From Levyella massiliensis (GTDB lineage: Bacteria; Bacillota; Clostridia; Tissierellales; Peptoniphilaceae): 64,000 bases of DNA. The DNA lies in NCBI RefSeq assembly GCF_000308275.2, contig NZ_HG529490.1:939329-1003328 (forward strand). Direction: 5' to 3'. Below are positions 37,299 to 45,651 of the stretch, one piece after another (position 1 is the stretch's first letter; the number at the start of each line of letters is the position of its first letter). Position numbers and translations under genes: made by a program. The notes beneath the pieces were generated by a model that saw only the letters and a program-made list of their open reading frames with translations, did no database searches and was not told where the DNA came from.

Positions 37299-37327
37299 AT
37301 TATAGTCGATTACGCTGCTCTTGTATA
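37299..37327 (-). promoter_or_regulatory. ribU promoter
   Basis: On the minus strand TATAAT (37299-37304) and TATACA (37322-37327) are 17 bases apart, about 84 bases before the ribU start. Confidence 0.6.
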
Positions 37328-37383
37328 GGTGCAGAACAATTTTTTTGTGATAGACTAAAGGAGATTAACACAAAGGAGTATCC

Positions 37384-38931
37384 ATGGGATCTGTAACCTT
37401 TCAATTAATGATCGTCACCATCATCTCCAAAATGACCGGATTGATTCGTGAAGTCAGTTTGGCCAAGTTTTTTGGCACTGGTACGATTACCGATATCTAC
37501 GTTGTTTCGGAAAGCGTCGCTGCCATGGCGTTCAGCTTTCTTTTTCTCTCGATTCAGACAACCTTTATACCAATGTACAATAAGGTTTTGGCGCGGCGCG
37601 GTCGCAAGCAGGCGGATCGCTTCACGGCCAATCTTACAAATACCGTTGTCGTGTTAGCGTTAGCCATTGTTGCCATTGGTTTTGTCTTTATGCCGCAAAT
37701 CATGCATTTCGTTGCGGCGGGCTTTGAAGGAGAAAAATTAGACCAGGCCGTACTCTTTACCCGCATTGTCCTGTTTCGCATTCTCTTCTCAGCCTTAAAC
37801 GGCGGCTTCATCGGCTACCTCAACAATTACAATAACTTCCTTACCCCCGCCACCACCGGTATCATTATGAACGTCGTTATGATTTTCTTTTCGTATCTGA
37901 CGGCACGTACCGGCAGCCTCTATCTTCTGGCATTTGGCGGCATCGTGTCCATGGGCGTACAGTACATTTTCTTCCCCGGGGCACTACGGCGCGTCGGCTA
38001 TCGCCATCAATTCATTCTGAAGCCCAAAGATCCGGCCATTTTGGAATCTCTGGAAATTGCGGTGCCGGCCATGTTCTCCATCCTGGTCAACGATATTTCC
38101 ATCATTGTAGACAAAGCCCTGGCAACGACCCTCGTGCCAAACGGCGGCGCTTCCGCCTTAAACTATGCCAATATGATGTTCATGCTCGTGCAGGGCGTCG
38201 TCATCGTATCCATAACCACCGCATGTTATCCGGGGATGAGTCGTGCAGCGCAGAAGAAGGATCTGACCCCCTTTAAGCATGTGATCAATCGCTCCCTGAC
38301 GCAGGGCATGCTTCTCATCATCCCGGCCACCGTCGGTATGATGCTTTTTGCAGAGCCTCTGGTACGGTTGTTCTACCAACGTGACCAATTCACGGCAGCT
38401 TCGACGATGATGACAGCAGGCGCCTTGTTCTGGTATACCCCCGGTCTTATCGGACTCTTATGTTCTCAAGTTTTTGTACGTGCGTTTTACGCTTTAAACG
38501 ACACTAAAACGCCGCTGATCCTTTCCACCATTCAGGTAGGTGTGGATATCACGTTTAACTTCATCTTGTCGTATTTGTTCGGATTAAACGGTCTGGCCGC
38601 TTCCACGATGATCGGCAATGCCGTGGGCGCTATTCTCATGGGCATCGCACTACGCAAAAAATGCGGTAATCTGCAATTCCGATCGCTTTTGATTTCTACG
38701 GCAAAAATCGTAGCCGCTTCAACCGTAATGGCGTTGGTGGCCTATCCGCTCTTTTATGGTATGGGACGGCACATGGAATTGTTGCGCATGGGCGTCACCG
38801 TGCTCGTTGCCGCCGCCGTTTATGGCATATTGATCCTCTTCGCACAAATTCCGGAAGTGCGCCGCTTGGTCAATCACATCTACCACAACCGCATGCGTCG
38901 CAAGCATCGCCAAAACGGGACGCGCGCATAA
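37384..38931 (+). CDS. murJ: Lipid II flippase MurJ
   Basis: A 515-residue MATE-like protein with 14 predicted membrane segments that flips lipid II across the membrane for peptidoglycan synthesis. The N-terminal MTGLIREVSLAKFFGTG segment holds the conserved arginine and the GALNGGFIG-type motif of the family. AAAGGAG precedes the ATG. It stands alone between ribU and galE and ends with a strong terminator. Other wall genes (ddl, murF, DD-carboxypeptidase) are elsewhere in the window. Confidence 0.93.
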   Translation: MGSVTFQLMIVTIISKMTGLIREVSLAKFFGTGTITDIYVVSESVAAMAFSFLFLSIQTTFIPMYNKVLARRGRKQADRFTANLTNTVVVLALAIVAIGFVFMPQIMHFVAAGFEGEKLDQAVLFTRIVLFRILFSALNGGFIGYLNNYNNFLTPATTGIIMNVVMIFFSYLTARTGSLYLLAFGGIVSMGVQYIFFPGALRRVGYRHQFILKPKDPAILESLEIAVPAMFSILVNDISIIVDKALATTLVPNGGASALNYANMMFMLVQGVVIVSITTACYPGMSRAAQKKDLTPFKHVINRSLTQGMLLIIPATVGMMLFAEPLVRLFYQRDQFTAASTMMTAGALFWYTPGLIGLLCSQVFVRAFYALNDTKTPLILSTIQVGVDITFNFILSYLFGLNGLAASTMIGNAVGAILMGIALRKKCGNLQFRSLLISTAKIVAASTVMALVAYPLFYGMGRHMELLRMGVTVLVAAAVYGILILFAQIPEVRRLVNHIYHNRMRRKHRQNGTRA

Positions 38932-38958
38932 GAAAGTATGGATATATTTATCGACGTA

Positions 38959-39000
38959 AAAACGGGAGCCGAAGGCATTGCCTTTGGCTCCCGTTTTTTT
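38959..39000. terminator. murJ terminator
   Basis: A 14-bp stem (38963-38976 with 38980-38993, one G-T pair) and a three-base loop is followed by seven T; an A-run precedes it, so it may also serve galE on the minus strand. Confidence 0.93.
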
Positions 39001-39051
39001 ATGCTATCGTAATGCGCCCTCGCCGACTGTCTTTCACCACGGCGACGGTCC

Positions 39052-40059
39052 TTATTTCTCGTCTTGCAGCCCCTTCTGGAATCTCCACGAGCTGGCGCAA
39101 GCCTCTTCAATGGAATGCGTTGCTTTCCAATCCAACTGCTTTTCCGCCAGCGACGGATCCGCCACGACGGTAGCAAGGTCTCCCGGGCGTCTCGATTGTA
39201 CTTCATAGGGGACCGTAACGCCGGAGGCTTTTTCAAAAGCATGGACTAGCTCCATTACGCTGGTGCCCCGGCCTGTCCCTAAATTAAACGCATGGGCACC
39301 GGGTTTCTTCGCCATTGTTTCCAGCGCAGCCACATGACCGAGGGCCAAGTCCACAACATGGATATAGTCACGCACGCCCGTGCCGTCCGGCGTATCGTAA
39401 TCATCGCCAAAAATACGAAGTTTTTCCTGCGTGCCATCTGCAACCTGGCAGATGTAAGGCAAAAGGTTATTCGGTGTTCCGACCGGTCGTTCGCCGAGCA
39501 AACCGGATTCGTGAGCACCGATGGGATTAAAGTAGCGCAGCAATACCGCACAAAAGCTGTCATCTGCGGTGCACAGATCCTGCAAGATGCGCTCGATCAT
39601 GACCTTCGTCCAGCCGTAGGGATTGCTTGAGCCGATGATCATATCTTCAGAAAACGGCGGCGTATTCTCTGCCGCATAGACGGTAGCAGAAGAACTGAAG
39701 ACCATGGTGTGAACATCATGTGCTTGCATCTGCTCGAGGATCACAAGGGTACTCAGCAAGTTATTGCGATAATACATCAGCGGTTTTGCCACCGATTCGC
39801 CAACTGCCTTATAGCCGGCAAAATGGATCACACAATCAAAGGCATGGTTGTCGAAGAGCTTCTGCATGGCTTCCGCATCCGTGCAGTCCGCAATCACTAC
39901 CTCCAGCGGTTTGCCCGTAATCTTTTCGATGCGTCCCTGTACCTCTGCTTCCGCATTATACAAGTTGTCAACGACAACGACGTCGTGACCACGTTGCACT
40001 AAGGCAACGACGGTATGAGAGCCGATATAACCCAGGCCTCCTGTGACCAATACTTTCAT
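39052..40059 (-). CDS. galE: UDP-glucose 4-epimerase
   Basis: A 335-residue short-chain-dehydrogenase-type epimerase that interconverts UDP-glucose and UDP-galactose. The NAD-binding motif GGLGYIGSH is at residues 7-15, the catalytic pair is Ser in SSSATVY and YxxxK in YGWTK (near 148). VPYEVQSRRPGDLA is a GalE C-terminal signature. AGGAGG stands six bases before the ATG at 40059; an upstream in-frame ATG at 40152 is unsupported. It supplies activated galactose for surface glycans or galactose use. A single-gene unit after the VanY-like gene. Confidence 0.93.
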   Translation of the reverse strand: MKVLVTGGLGYIGSHTVVALVQRGHDVVVVDNLYNAEAEVQGRIEKITGKPLEVVIADCTDAEAMQKLFDNHAFDCVIHFAGYKAVGESVAKPLMYYRNNLLSTLVILEQMQAHDVHTMVFSSSATVYAAENTPPFSEDMIIGSSNPYGWTKVMIERILQDLCTADDSFCAVLLRYFNPIGAHESGLLGERPVGTPNNLLPYICQVADGTQEKLRIFGDDYDTPDGTGVRDYIHVVDLALGHVAALETMAKKPGAHAFNLGTGRGTSVMELVHAFEKASGVTVPYEVQSRRPGDLATVVADPSLAEKQLDWKATHSIEEACASSWRFQKGLQDEK

Positions 40060-40133
40060 ATTTCCTCCTACTCTTGCTCCTGTTGAGTTGTCCTTTGGAG
40101 CGATACCTGCGCAGGCATACCATCTAAGCAGAC

Positions 40134-40162
40134 AAAAGCCCACAGGTAACACCCATGGGCTT
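40134..40162 (-). terminator. Terminator of the VanY-like gene
   Basis: On the minus strand AAGCCCA pairs with TGGGCTT, with an inner GGGT/ACC, and is followed by TTTTGTC. Confidence 0.75.
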
Positions 40163-40177
40163 AATAACTCTCAATCA

Positions 40178-41215
40178 CTAATGTACACCGTAGAAGACTT
40201 CCATTGTCAGCCCTTCATTGCTGATAATGGAGGCATCCTCAACACCCACGTAGTAGAAAATCGTGGGATCGGCACGATAGCCGGTAATGGTTTCGCTACC
40301 TTTCGGATAACGCAGTACAAATCCGTATTCTTGTGCGTGTTTTTTCAACCAACGGAACTGCGGCGTGTTTTCAAAATGATTTTCCAAGCGCGGATCCGTA
40401 TTCGGCGCGTAGAACTGTACGCCATAGCCCGTTTGGAAAACGGCATGTCCCGGATCCGGTACATGGCCGGGATTGCCGCGCAAAACCAATTCTTTCTTTT
40501 CTTCCTCTGCGCTGCGATACGTGGCGGCCACTTCAACTTGCAACCCGTCACGCTGCATGGCTTCAAGCATGACCTTCAGTCCTGCCTGGGCATCCGGATG
40601 AAAAACCGTTTCATACGATTCCGGTAAACGATACGTCGCATTGACAATCACATGACCGTCCACCGTCTTGAATAGCGATGCATCACTCACGACGGCCAGA
40701 TCATTGTTGCGCACATAACCGGTACGCCCTTTGGTCACGACCTTCGTCCAATCGCCCTTCTTGCCGTAGGTTTCAACATAGGTATCCTTAGCAATGGGTG
40801 CCACAACATGAGACTTCGTGGAATCCCTTGTAAACAGCGTTGTATCGCGGGAAACCTGCAGATAGGTGTCCAACGTATCCGTATAACCGTCGTGTTGCAT
40901 TTTTTCTTGACGGGGTTCCGCCTTTTGTTGTTCCATCTCGGCACGCGTCTTGTAATCAATCGATACCGAGGCAGGTTCTTTCGATGAAGTTTTTGATTCC
41001 TGTATCAGTTCCAGCGATGTCGCCGATGCAATATGGGTGTCCACGGCGCTGGAGCTGGTCATGAAATGGCGAATAACAAAACTACCGGCCAGCAGAAGGA
41101 ATACGCCCGCACATACACCGAGCATGACATTTCTTTTGTGGCGGCGACGATGAAGCATCTCGCGACGCACTTTGCGCTCTCTGAAGCGTCTTTCAATTTG
41201 CCTATCTTTTTTCAT
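40178..41215 (-). CDS. SH3-VanY-like membrane protein lacking zinc ligands
   Basis: A 345-residue bitopic protein: very basic N-terminus, one membrane segment (about 29-48), a bacterial SH3 domain (about 117-176) that would bind wall glycan, and a C-terminal M15 DD-carboxypeptidase (VanY) fold. The fold is recognisable from TYRSAEEEKKE, FQTGYGVQF, WLKKHAQEYGFVLRYPKG and DPTIFYYVG. However, the histidine and aspartate of SxHxTGLAxD are phenylalanine and glutamine, and EPWH is DPTI, so no zinc ligand remains. It is probably a non-enzymatic wall-binding or regulatory protein. The start is chosen at 41215, since AGAGG directly abuts an ATG six bases upstream. Confidence 0.8.
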   Translation of the reverse strand: MKKDRQIERRFRERKVRREMLHRRRHKRNVMLGVCAGVFLLLAGSFVIRHFMTSSSAVDTHIASATSLELIQESKTSSKEPASVSIDYKTRAEMEQQKAEPRQEKMQHDGYTDTLDTYLQVSRDTTLFTRDSTKSHVVAPIAKDTYVETYGKKGDWTKVVTKGRTGYVRNNDLAVVSDASLFKTVDGHVIVNATYRLPESYETVFHPDAQAGLKVMLEAMQRDGLQVEVAATYRSAEEEKKELVLRGNPGHVPDPGHAVFQTGYGVQFYAPNTDPRLENHFENTPQFRWLKKHAQEYGFVLRYPKGSETITGYRADPTIFYYVGVEDASIISNEGLTMEVFYGVH

Positions 41216-41281
41216 CGACATACCTCTATGCTTTCCGTTCGTGAAAACGGTATCCCGTGCAATTTATCTTACACTAGTAGT

Positions 41282-41310
41282 ATTATAACGAACACCGAAG
41301 GGATGTTCAA
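41282..41310 (-). promoter_or_regulatory. Promoter of the VanY-like gene
   Basis: On the minus strand TTGAAC (41305-41310) and TATAAT (41282-41287) are 17 bases apart. In 41311-41564 I see nothing else but A-rich GGCAAAA repeats. Confidence 0.8.
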
Positions 41311-41564
41311 GCCAAAAATGAAAAAAAATGGGGCAAAATGAGGCAAAAGCTTCTAATGAATGTGTTCAATTTTTCCTCGAGCCCAACATGTTGTACGAGT
41401 CGAAAGAACGGCAAAACGATGGATTACTCATGACGAATGTATGAACTATGTAAGGAAAACATTTTCTCTTTCTCATTCCGAATAACTATGCGAAAAGTTT
41501 CCGACTCCGGTCGCGGCTTCCGTGCATCTGCCCCCTCTGCGGGTTCGAACAATGTCTTTTTGTC

Positions 41565-42398
41565 CTACACCGTCCGCGTCAGTACCACAAACGGATATTT
41601 TCCGTACAGAGAGGAATACGCTGTCTCCGCCTGTTCCATGGTTTCGTATAACCCGAACATCGTGGGGCCGCTTCCGCTCATCAATGCGGCAAGTGCGCCG
41701 GTAGCCAGTAATTCCTTTTTGATTTCTGCCAACTGCGGAATGGAATCGAAAGTAACGCTCTCCATCTGATTTTTCATGAGGCCGTATGCCTTTAAATTAT
41801 CGTACTGTAAGAGATCGATCATCTTGGAAATCGGAATGCGTCCGTTGCTTTCAACACGATCGTACACATAGCGGGAACTAATCGTATCGCCGGTATTGAT
41901 CAAAATCACAGGCTTCTGCGAGAACGGGGGCAATTTGGTCAAAACTGTTCCGCGTCCCTGCGCACGTTGCGTGCCGCCGCGAATAAAAAATGCCGTGTCG
42001 GAATCGATCGTCGCTGCGATCTCCATTAAATCCTCTTCGGTGAGCCCCAGATTCCACAGTCGATTCAGCCCGACCAACGTGGCCGCCGCATCGGCACTGC
42101 CTCCCCCGAGTCCTGCCGACAGCGGAATTTCCTTTTTCAATTCGATAATGACGGAATCATCCTCCACGCGATCGCGAAGTGCACTCCACGCACGATAGAT
42201 CAAATTGTTCTCATCCAATTTTAAATTCGGATGATTGCAAAAGAGGACAAATCCTCCCCGCCCATTTTCAATGTCCAATGTGTCATGCAAGGCAATCTCC
42301 TGCATCACGCCATCCAAATCATGATAGCCGTCGTCTCGCATGCCGATCACATCCAACGACAAATTAATTTTCGCGTTTGCCTGCAGCTCCAATTCCAT
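41565..42398 (-). CDS. ispE: 4-diphosphocytidyl-2-C-methyl-D-erythritol kinase
   Basis: A 277-residue GHMP kinase of the non-mevalonate isoprenoid pathway. The GHMP ATP-binding loop PLSAGLGGGSADAAATL is near residues 90-106, the N-terminal LQANAKINLSLDVIG is typical of IspE, and LMSGSGPTMFGLY is the C-terminal motif. GAGGAG precedes the ATG. The product makes the phosphorylated intermediate for IspF. It is followed by the repeat-rich gap to veg upstream and a long gap to the VanY-like gene downstream. Confidence 0.95.
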   Translation of the reverse strand: MELELQANAKINLSLDVIGMRDDGYHDLDGVMQEIALHDTLDIENGRGGFVLFCNHPNLKLDENNLIYRAWSALRDRVEDDSVIIELKKEIPLSAGLGGGSADAAATLVGLNRLWNLGLTEEDLMEIAATIDSDTAFFIRGGTQRAQGRGTVLTKLPPFSQKPVILINTGDTISSRYVYDRVESNGRIPISKMIDLLQYDNLKAYGLMKNQMESVTFDSIPQLAEIKKELLATGALAALMSGSGPTMFGLYETMEQAETAYSSLYGKYPFVVLTRTV

Positions 42399-42454
42399 TT
42401 TTCGCTCCTCTGCCTAATTTCATTCCTTCGCCCTACGAAGGGGGATTTTCCTAA

Positions 42455-42570
42455 ATGCGGTATGCCCCGGCTGCGGGGTGACTTCCTGTTGCGGAGTGCA
42501 ACCCCCGGCTGCGGGATAGCTCCGTGGCTGCGGGATGTCCCCTCCGGCGCATCTTCCCCGCTGCGGCGCA
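42455..42570. repeat. Degenerate GGCTGCGGG minisatellite
   Basis: Six copies of a TGCGG-centred unit start at 42456, 42472, 42490, 42510, 42529 and 42562, mostly 16-20 bases apart. The best copies read GGCTGCGGGATG followed by CC. It lies between the veg terminator and ispE. Confidence 0.55.
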
Positions 42571-42577
42571 TACGAAG

Positions 42578-42602
42578 AAAAGGAGCTCAGCGAGCTCCTT
42601 TT
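42578..42602. terminator. veg terminator
   Basis: A perfect 11-bp inverted repeat (AAAAGGAGCTC / GAGCTCCTTTT) with AGC loop. T4 follows on either strand. Confidence 0.9.
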
Positions 42603-42615
42603 CCTTACATCGGTT

Positions 42616-42855
42616 TTAATACACGGTCAGTTTTACAGTGGACGTCAAAACATCCGTGTAAGTGTACGATACTGTACGTTCCATATCAAAAGAATTAGAG
42701 ATGCGCACCGTGAAAACATCATCAAACGCATTTTCAATGACGCCCTCTTTGGTGACGATGCGCTTTCGCCCCTTATCGGCGCGGACAACCACAGTGCGGC
42801 CGATGTTCTGCTCTACCTCACTGCGAATCGCCTGAATCAAATTGTTTTCCTGCAA
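42616..42855 (-). CDS. veg: Veg family protein
   Basis: A small Veg-family protein (79 residues from the TTG at 42855). The conserved parts align with Bacillus Veg: NIGRTVVVRADKGRKR, the EGVIENAFDDVFTV segment and SYTYTDVLTSTVKL. Veg stimulates biofilm matrix genes in Bacillus and is strongly transcribed. Start choice: AAGGTGG lies eight bases before this TTG; a GTG at 42867 would abut the ribosome site and add four residues. The strong promoter upstream fits the high expression of veg. Confidence 0.82.
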   Translation of the reverse strand: MQENNLIQAIRSEVEQNIGRTVVVRADKGRKRIVTKEGVIENAFDDVFTVRISNSFDMERTVSYTYTDVLTSTVKLTVY

Positions 42856-42898
42856 GATAACACCCACCTTCTGGTTTAAAGTATGGATAGACTTTTAA

Positions 42899-42927
42899 AT
42901 TATACACTAAAATAGTGAATTATACAA
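42899..42927 (-). promoter_or_regulatory. veg promoter
   Basis: On the minus strand TTGTAT (42922-42927) and TATAAT (42899-42904) are 17 bases apart. The spacer contains the small palindrome CACTA/TAGTG. Confidence 0.72.
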
Positions 42928-43033
42928 TCTCGGAGTGGGAGACCCGCACGGGAGCCGTATACTCGGTAGGTTATGCAGAAGAAAAAATGAGCAATCCTCA
43001 TGCGGCGCAGTTTGAAGCTTCCGATGCTCTTCC

Positions 43034-43101
43034 TTTACGGGGGTAAATGGCGAAATGACTGATAGCCGCCGTAAAGTTCTGCGTCAATTTACGGGGGTAA
43101 A
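43034..43101. repeat. Paired TTTACGGGGGTAAA elements
   Basis: An identical 14-base element TTTACGGGGGTAAA occurs at 43034-43047 and 43088-43101, 54 bases apart. Each is an inverted repeat (TTTAC/GTAAA). The 310-base gap between veg and the aminopeptidase has no convincing gene and looks like a noncoding or mobile-element remnant. Confidence 0.5.
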
Positions 43102-43191
43102 ACCGCAAAGTAGAGAATTGACCCGTAATACCGCTTACGCTACACCCCCCCAACCGTCGCGCAACCCCTAGACATCGCTGACTGATCATAC

Positions 43192-43218
43192 AAAAAAGGC
43201 GGCCCGTTGGGCCGCCTT
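43192..43218 (-). terminator. Terminator of the M18 aminopeptidase gene
   Basis: Perfect 10-bp stem AAGGCGGCCC/GGGCCGCCTT with a GTT loop and six T on the minus strand. Confidence 0.94.
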
Positions 43219-43240
43219 CCCTATCACTCAATGTTAAGTT

Positions 43241-44626
43241 TTATTCCAGGAACGCCTTATACGCGCGATAGGTTTCGTAGGCGTCAACCTTAGAGGCCAG
43301 TTCAATCGGGGCATGCATGGAGAGCATGGCTGTGCCGCAGTCGACGACATCGGCGCCGTATTCGGCCAGAATGTAGGCGATGGTACCGCCGCCGCCGGCG
43401 TCCACAGCGCCCAGTTCGGCTGTCTGATAGACCACATCGTGGCTGCGGAAAATCTGACGTACTTCGTTCAGGAATTCGGCATGAGCATCGTTGGAACCGC
43501 TCTTGCCACCTGAACCGGTGTACTTGGCGATGGCAACGCCGCAGCCCATATAGGCGGCGTTTTGCTTTTCATACTTTTGCGTGCCGTCAAATTGTGCATC
43601 GTAGGCTGCCGTGACATCGGCAGAGAGCACGCGTGAATTGGCCATGGCGCGCTTCATATAGAGTTCGCTGTAGGTATCACGGCTGGCGGCAATCAGTTCC
43701 GCGACGGTATCCACAAAGAAATGAGATTTCATGCCCGTATTGCCGATGGAGCCGACCTCTTCCTTATCAACAAAGAGACCGACAGCAGTGCGTTCCGGAT
43801 GCTCGATTTCCAAGATGGCTTTCAGATTAGCAAAAGAGCAGATACGGTCGTCGTGACCATGACCGGCAATGAGGGAGCGATCAAAGCCCACTTCGCGAGC
43901 AGGGCCGGCGGGAACAGCTTCCAGTTCAGCTACTTGGAAATCTTCCTCCTCGATACCGTATTTATCATGGAGCAATTTCAAAATATTCGTCGTGATGGGA
44001 TCTTTGTCATCATCGGCTTTGCCTTCGCTGCTGTGACCGATCACGATCTGGAGGCGTTCGCCGGTCAGGTTTTCGGCCGAAGTCTTCTGATTCGGATTGC
44101 GGGAAAGATGAATCAGAAGATCATTGATGTAGAAAACCGGATCGGACGGATCTTCACCGATATGAATATCCACGCGCTTGCCCTCTTTCGTGAACATCAC
44201 GCCATGCAAAGCCAGTGGCAGGGTGACCCAATGGTATTTCTTTACACCGCCGTAATAGTGCGTGCGCAAATACGCTAGGTTTCCCTCTTCATGCAGCGGA
44301 TTGGCTTTAATATCCAGGCGCGGGCAATCGATGTGCGAGCCCACAATGTCCATTCCTTCCGCGATATCCTTGCCCATAACAAAGAGTGCCGCACTCTTGC
44401 CGCGATTTGAGGCAAAAATTTTATCGCCGGCTTTAACACCTTTTTTTAACGCCTCTTCCAAAGGCATGAAGCCTGCCTTCTCGGCGGCTTTCTGAATAAA
44501 ATCATGCGCCAGACGTTCCGTCTTCGCTTCGGATAAAAATGCCATGTACTCTTTGCAATAGGCTTCCATTTCCTCCCGCTGCTGCGGCGTCAGGACCTCC
44601 CAAGCATTGGTTCTCTCGTATTTCAT
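43241..44626 (-). CDS. M18-family aminopeptidase
   Basis: A 461-residue zinc aminopeptidase of the M18 (aspartyl aminopeptidase/ApeB) family. SHIDCPRLDIKANPLHE (near 95-111) holds a zinc ligand; AGHGHDDRI and VDKEEVGSIGNTGM (near 290) hold the catalytic residues, and SNDAHAEF the C-terminal ligand. Length is typical. I chose the ATG at 44626 since AAGGAG lies four bases before it; a longer frame to 44689 lacks one. It cleaves N-terminal residues from peptides. Upstream (44683-44701) an inverted repeat GGCACA/TGTGCC lies in the leader. Confidence 0.92.
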   Translation of the reverse strand: MKYERTNAWEVLTPQQREEMEAYCKEYMAFLSEAKTERLAHDFIQKAAEKAGFMPLEEALKKGVKAGDKIFASNRGKSAALFVMGKDIAEGMDIVGSHIDCPRLDIKANPLHEEGNLAYLRTHYYGGVKKYHWVTLPLALHGVMFTKEGKRVDIHIGEDPSDPVFYINDLLIHLSRNPNQKTSAENLTGERLQIVIGHSSEGKADDDKDPITTNILKLLHDKYGIEEEDFQVAELEAVPAGPAREVGFDRSLIAGHGHDDRICSFANLKAILEIEHPERTAVGLFVDKEEVGSIGNTGMKSHFFVDTVAELIAASRDTYSELYMKRAMANSRVLSADVTAAYDAQFDGTQKYEKQNAAYMGCGVAIAKYTGSGGKSGSNDAHAEFLNEVRQIFRSHDVVYQTAELGAVDAGGGGTIAYILAEYGADVVDCGTAMLSMHAPIELASKVDAYETYRAYKAFLE

Positions 44627-44682
44627 AGTTCTCCTTTCCGGGCGCTCGTATGCATGAGCCTCCCCCGTGATTGGCTGCGACC

Positions 44683-44701
44683 GGCACAAAATAGCTGTGC
44701 C
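44683..44701. repeat. Inverted repeat in the aminopeptidase leader
   Basis: GGCACA/TGTGCC with a seven-base loop, about 55 bases before the aminopeptidase ATG. Otherwise the 340-base gap 44627-44969 shows no gene; see the separate entry at 44924. Confidence 0.3.
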
Positions 44702-44923
44702 CTTAAACGTCTCTTAATCCTACCATATTTCTTGCGTCTCTCGTTTGCTTCTTCGCAAACATTTTGCTACACTGCATGGGTCAAAGCGATACGAGGAAGA
44801 AGTATTCGTCATCGATGAAGCCAAGTGTTGCCCTTTCGTCAGCCGATGTTTTGATTGGTTAACTTTTTGGGTATAGAACAGCAGAACATATCGATTTATG
44901 ACATCGATACTAAGGACAAGCCG

Positions 44924-44941
44924 AACACAGTCCGCTGTGTT
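44924..44941. promoter_or_regulatory. Inverted repeat upstream of the DUF1858 gene
   Basis: AACACAG-TCCG-CTGTGTT is a perfect 7-bp inverted repeat 28 bases before the DUF1858 start, in a position where an operator or leader hairpin could act. No known site is matched. Confidence 0.4.
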
Positions 44942-44969
44942 GTGATACAGAGCGCAATAAGGAGGCACT

Positions 44970-45272
44970 ATGAATCTGTTTCAATCGTTACAAGACACCA
45001 AAGAACCGGAGCAGAAGCCGGTACAGGACAATACATCCGTAGAGAAGGCGAATGTGGAACCATCCGCTGGAAAAAAAGAGGAAGTGATCATCACGAAAGA
45101 GATGATGCTCTCCGAAGTGATCCAGCGTAAGCCGCGCACGATTCAGACATTGCTATTGATCGGCATGGGCTGCATCGGTTGCCCGAGTTCTCTGATGGAA
45201 ACCGTGGAACAGGCCGCCTGGGTGCATGGCATTGATCCCGATATGCTGGTCGAAAAGCTGAACGAATGCTAA
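44970..45272 (+). CDS. DUF1858-domain protein
   Basis: A 100-residue protein. Residues 41-100 form the DUF1858 domain, with IITKEMMLSEVIQRKPRT and the GMGCIGCPSSLMETVEQAAWVHGID motif that carries a CxxC pair. This domain occurs in anaerobes, alone or joined to ScdA/hybrid-cluster-type proteins, and has been linked to iron-sulfur or disulfide chemistry. The first 40 residues are an extra charged, disordered-looking extension. AAGGAGG precedes the ATG. A single-gene unit with a strong terminator. Confidence 0.88.
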   Translation: MNLFQSLQDTKEPEQKPVQDNTSVEKANVEPSAGKKEEVIITKEMMLSEVIQRKPRTIQTLLLIGMGCIGCPSSLMETVEQAAWVHGIDPDMLVEKLNEC

Positions 45273-45287
45273 TGATAAACGGCAAAT

Positions 45288-45334
45288 AAAAAGCGGCCAA
45301 TGGGCAGATATGAAGCCCCTTGGCCGCTTTTTTA
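45288..45334. terminator. DUF1858 gene terminator
   Basis: AAAAGCGGCCAA and TTGGCCGCTTTT form a 12-bp stem around a loop with an inner GGGC/GCCC pair, followed by TTTTTTATT. It also faces the convergent GNAT gene. Confidence 0.93.
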
Positions 45335-45353
45335 TTGTTTCTTTAAGATATCT

Positions 45354-45614
45354 CTATAGGCTGAGTTTTTTTCGAACTCTCTTTTCGCGAAGGTGCACAG
45401 GGGAAGAATTTTTTATATCCTTTTCGCGAGCCTTTTCCACAAGTTTAGCAACTAGCTTTCCCGCTATTCCCTTACCGCCATACGTCGCATCTACCAGCGT
45501 ATGGTCTATGATCCACATGTCTTCCGATGGAGAATAGGTGGATTCTCCGATTTCGGTTTCTCCATCATAGGCTGCTGCCCGATTCTTATCTTCCTCGTAC
45601 TGAATTTTGATCAT
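45354..45614 (-). pseudogene. Small GNAT acetyltransferase with C-terminal frameshift
   Basis: An 86-residue open frame of the short (about 93-residue) GNAT-like family. Residues 1-68 look intact, including DHTLVDATYGGKGIAGKLV, the acetyl-CoA loop. After IK the frame switches to unrelated residues (NSSPVHLRE...) and stops early. Reading the other frame from the A6 tract (45409-45414 as T on plus) gives ILPLCTFAKREFE and an end DILKKQ, stopping at 45332, exactly the expected family ending and length of 93. One extra A explains it. So this is a pseudogene, a phase-variable tract or a sequencing error. The restored stop would overlap the neighbouring terminator. Confidence 0.85.
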
Positions 45615-45651
45615 GCTTTTCCTTCCTGCCCCATTAATCGTCTTTTTTTAG

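Noticed and set aside
37222-37383. FMN riboswitch before ribU
   Set aside because: Too short and lacks the conserved FMN aptamer segments.
41520-41560. tRNA-like T arm (GGGTTCGAAC)
   Set aside because: No matching acceptor, D or anticodon stems; GTTCGAAC is a short palindrome.
42998-43231. 77-residue minus-strand frame between veg and the aminopeptidase
   Set aside because: It has no ribosome site, spans the aminopeptidase terminator, and its repeated YPRK segment is simply the DNA repeat at 43034-43101 translated twice.
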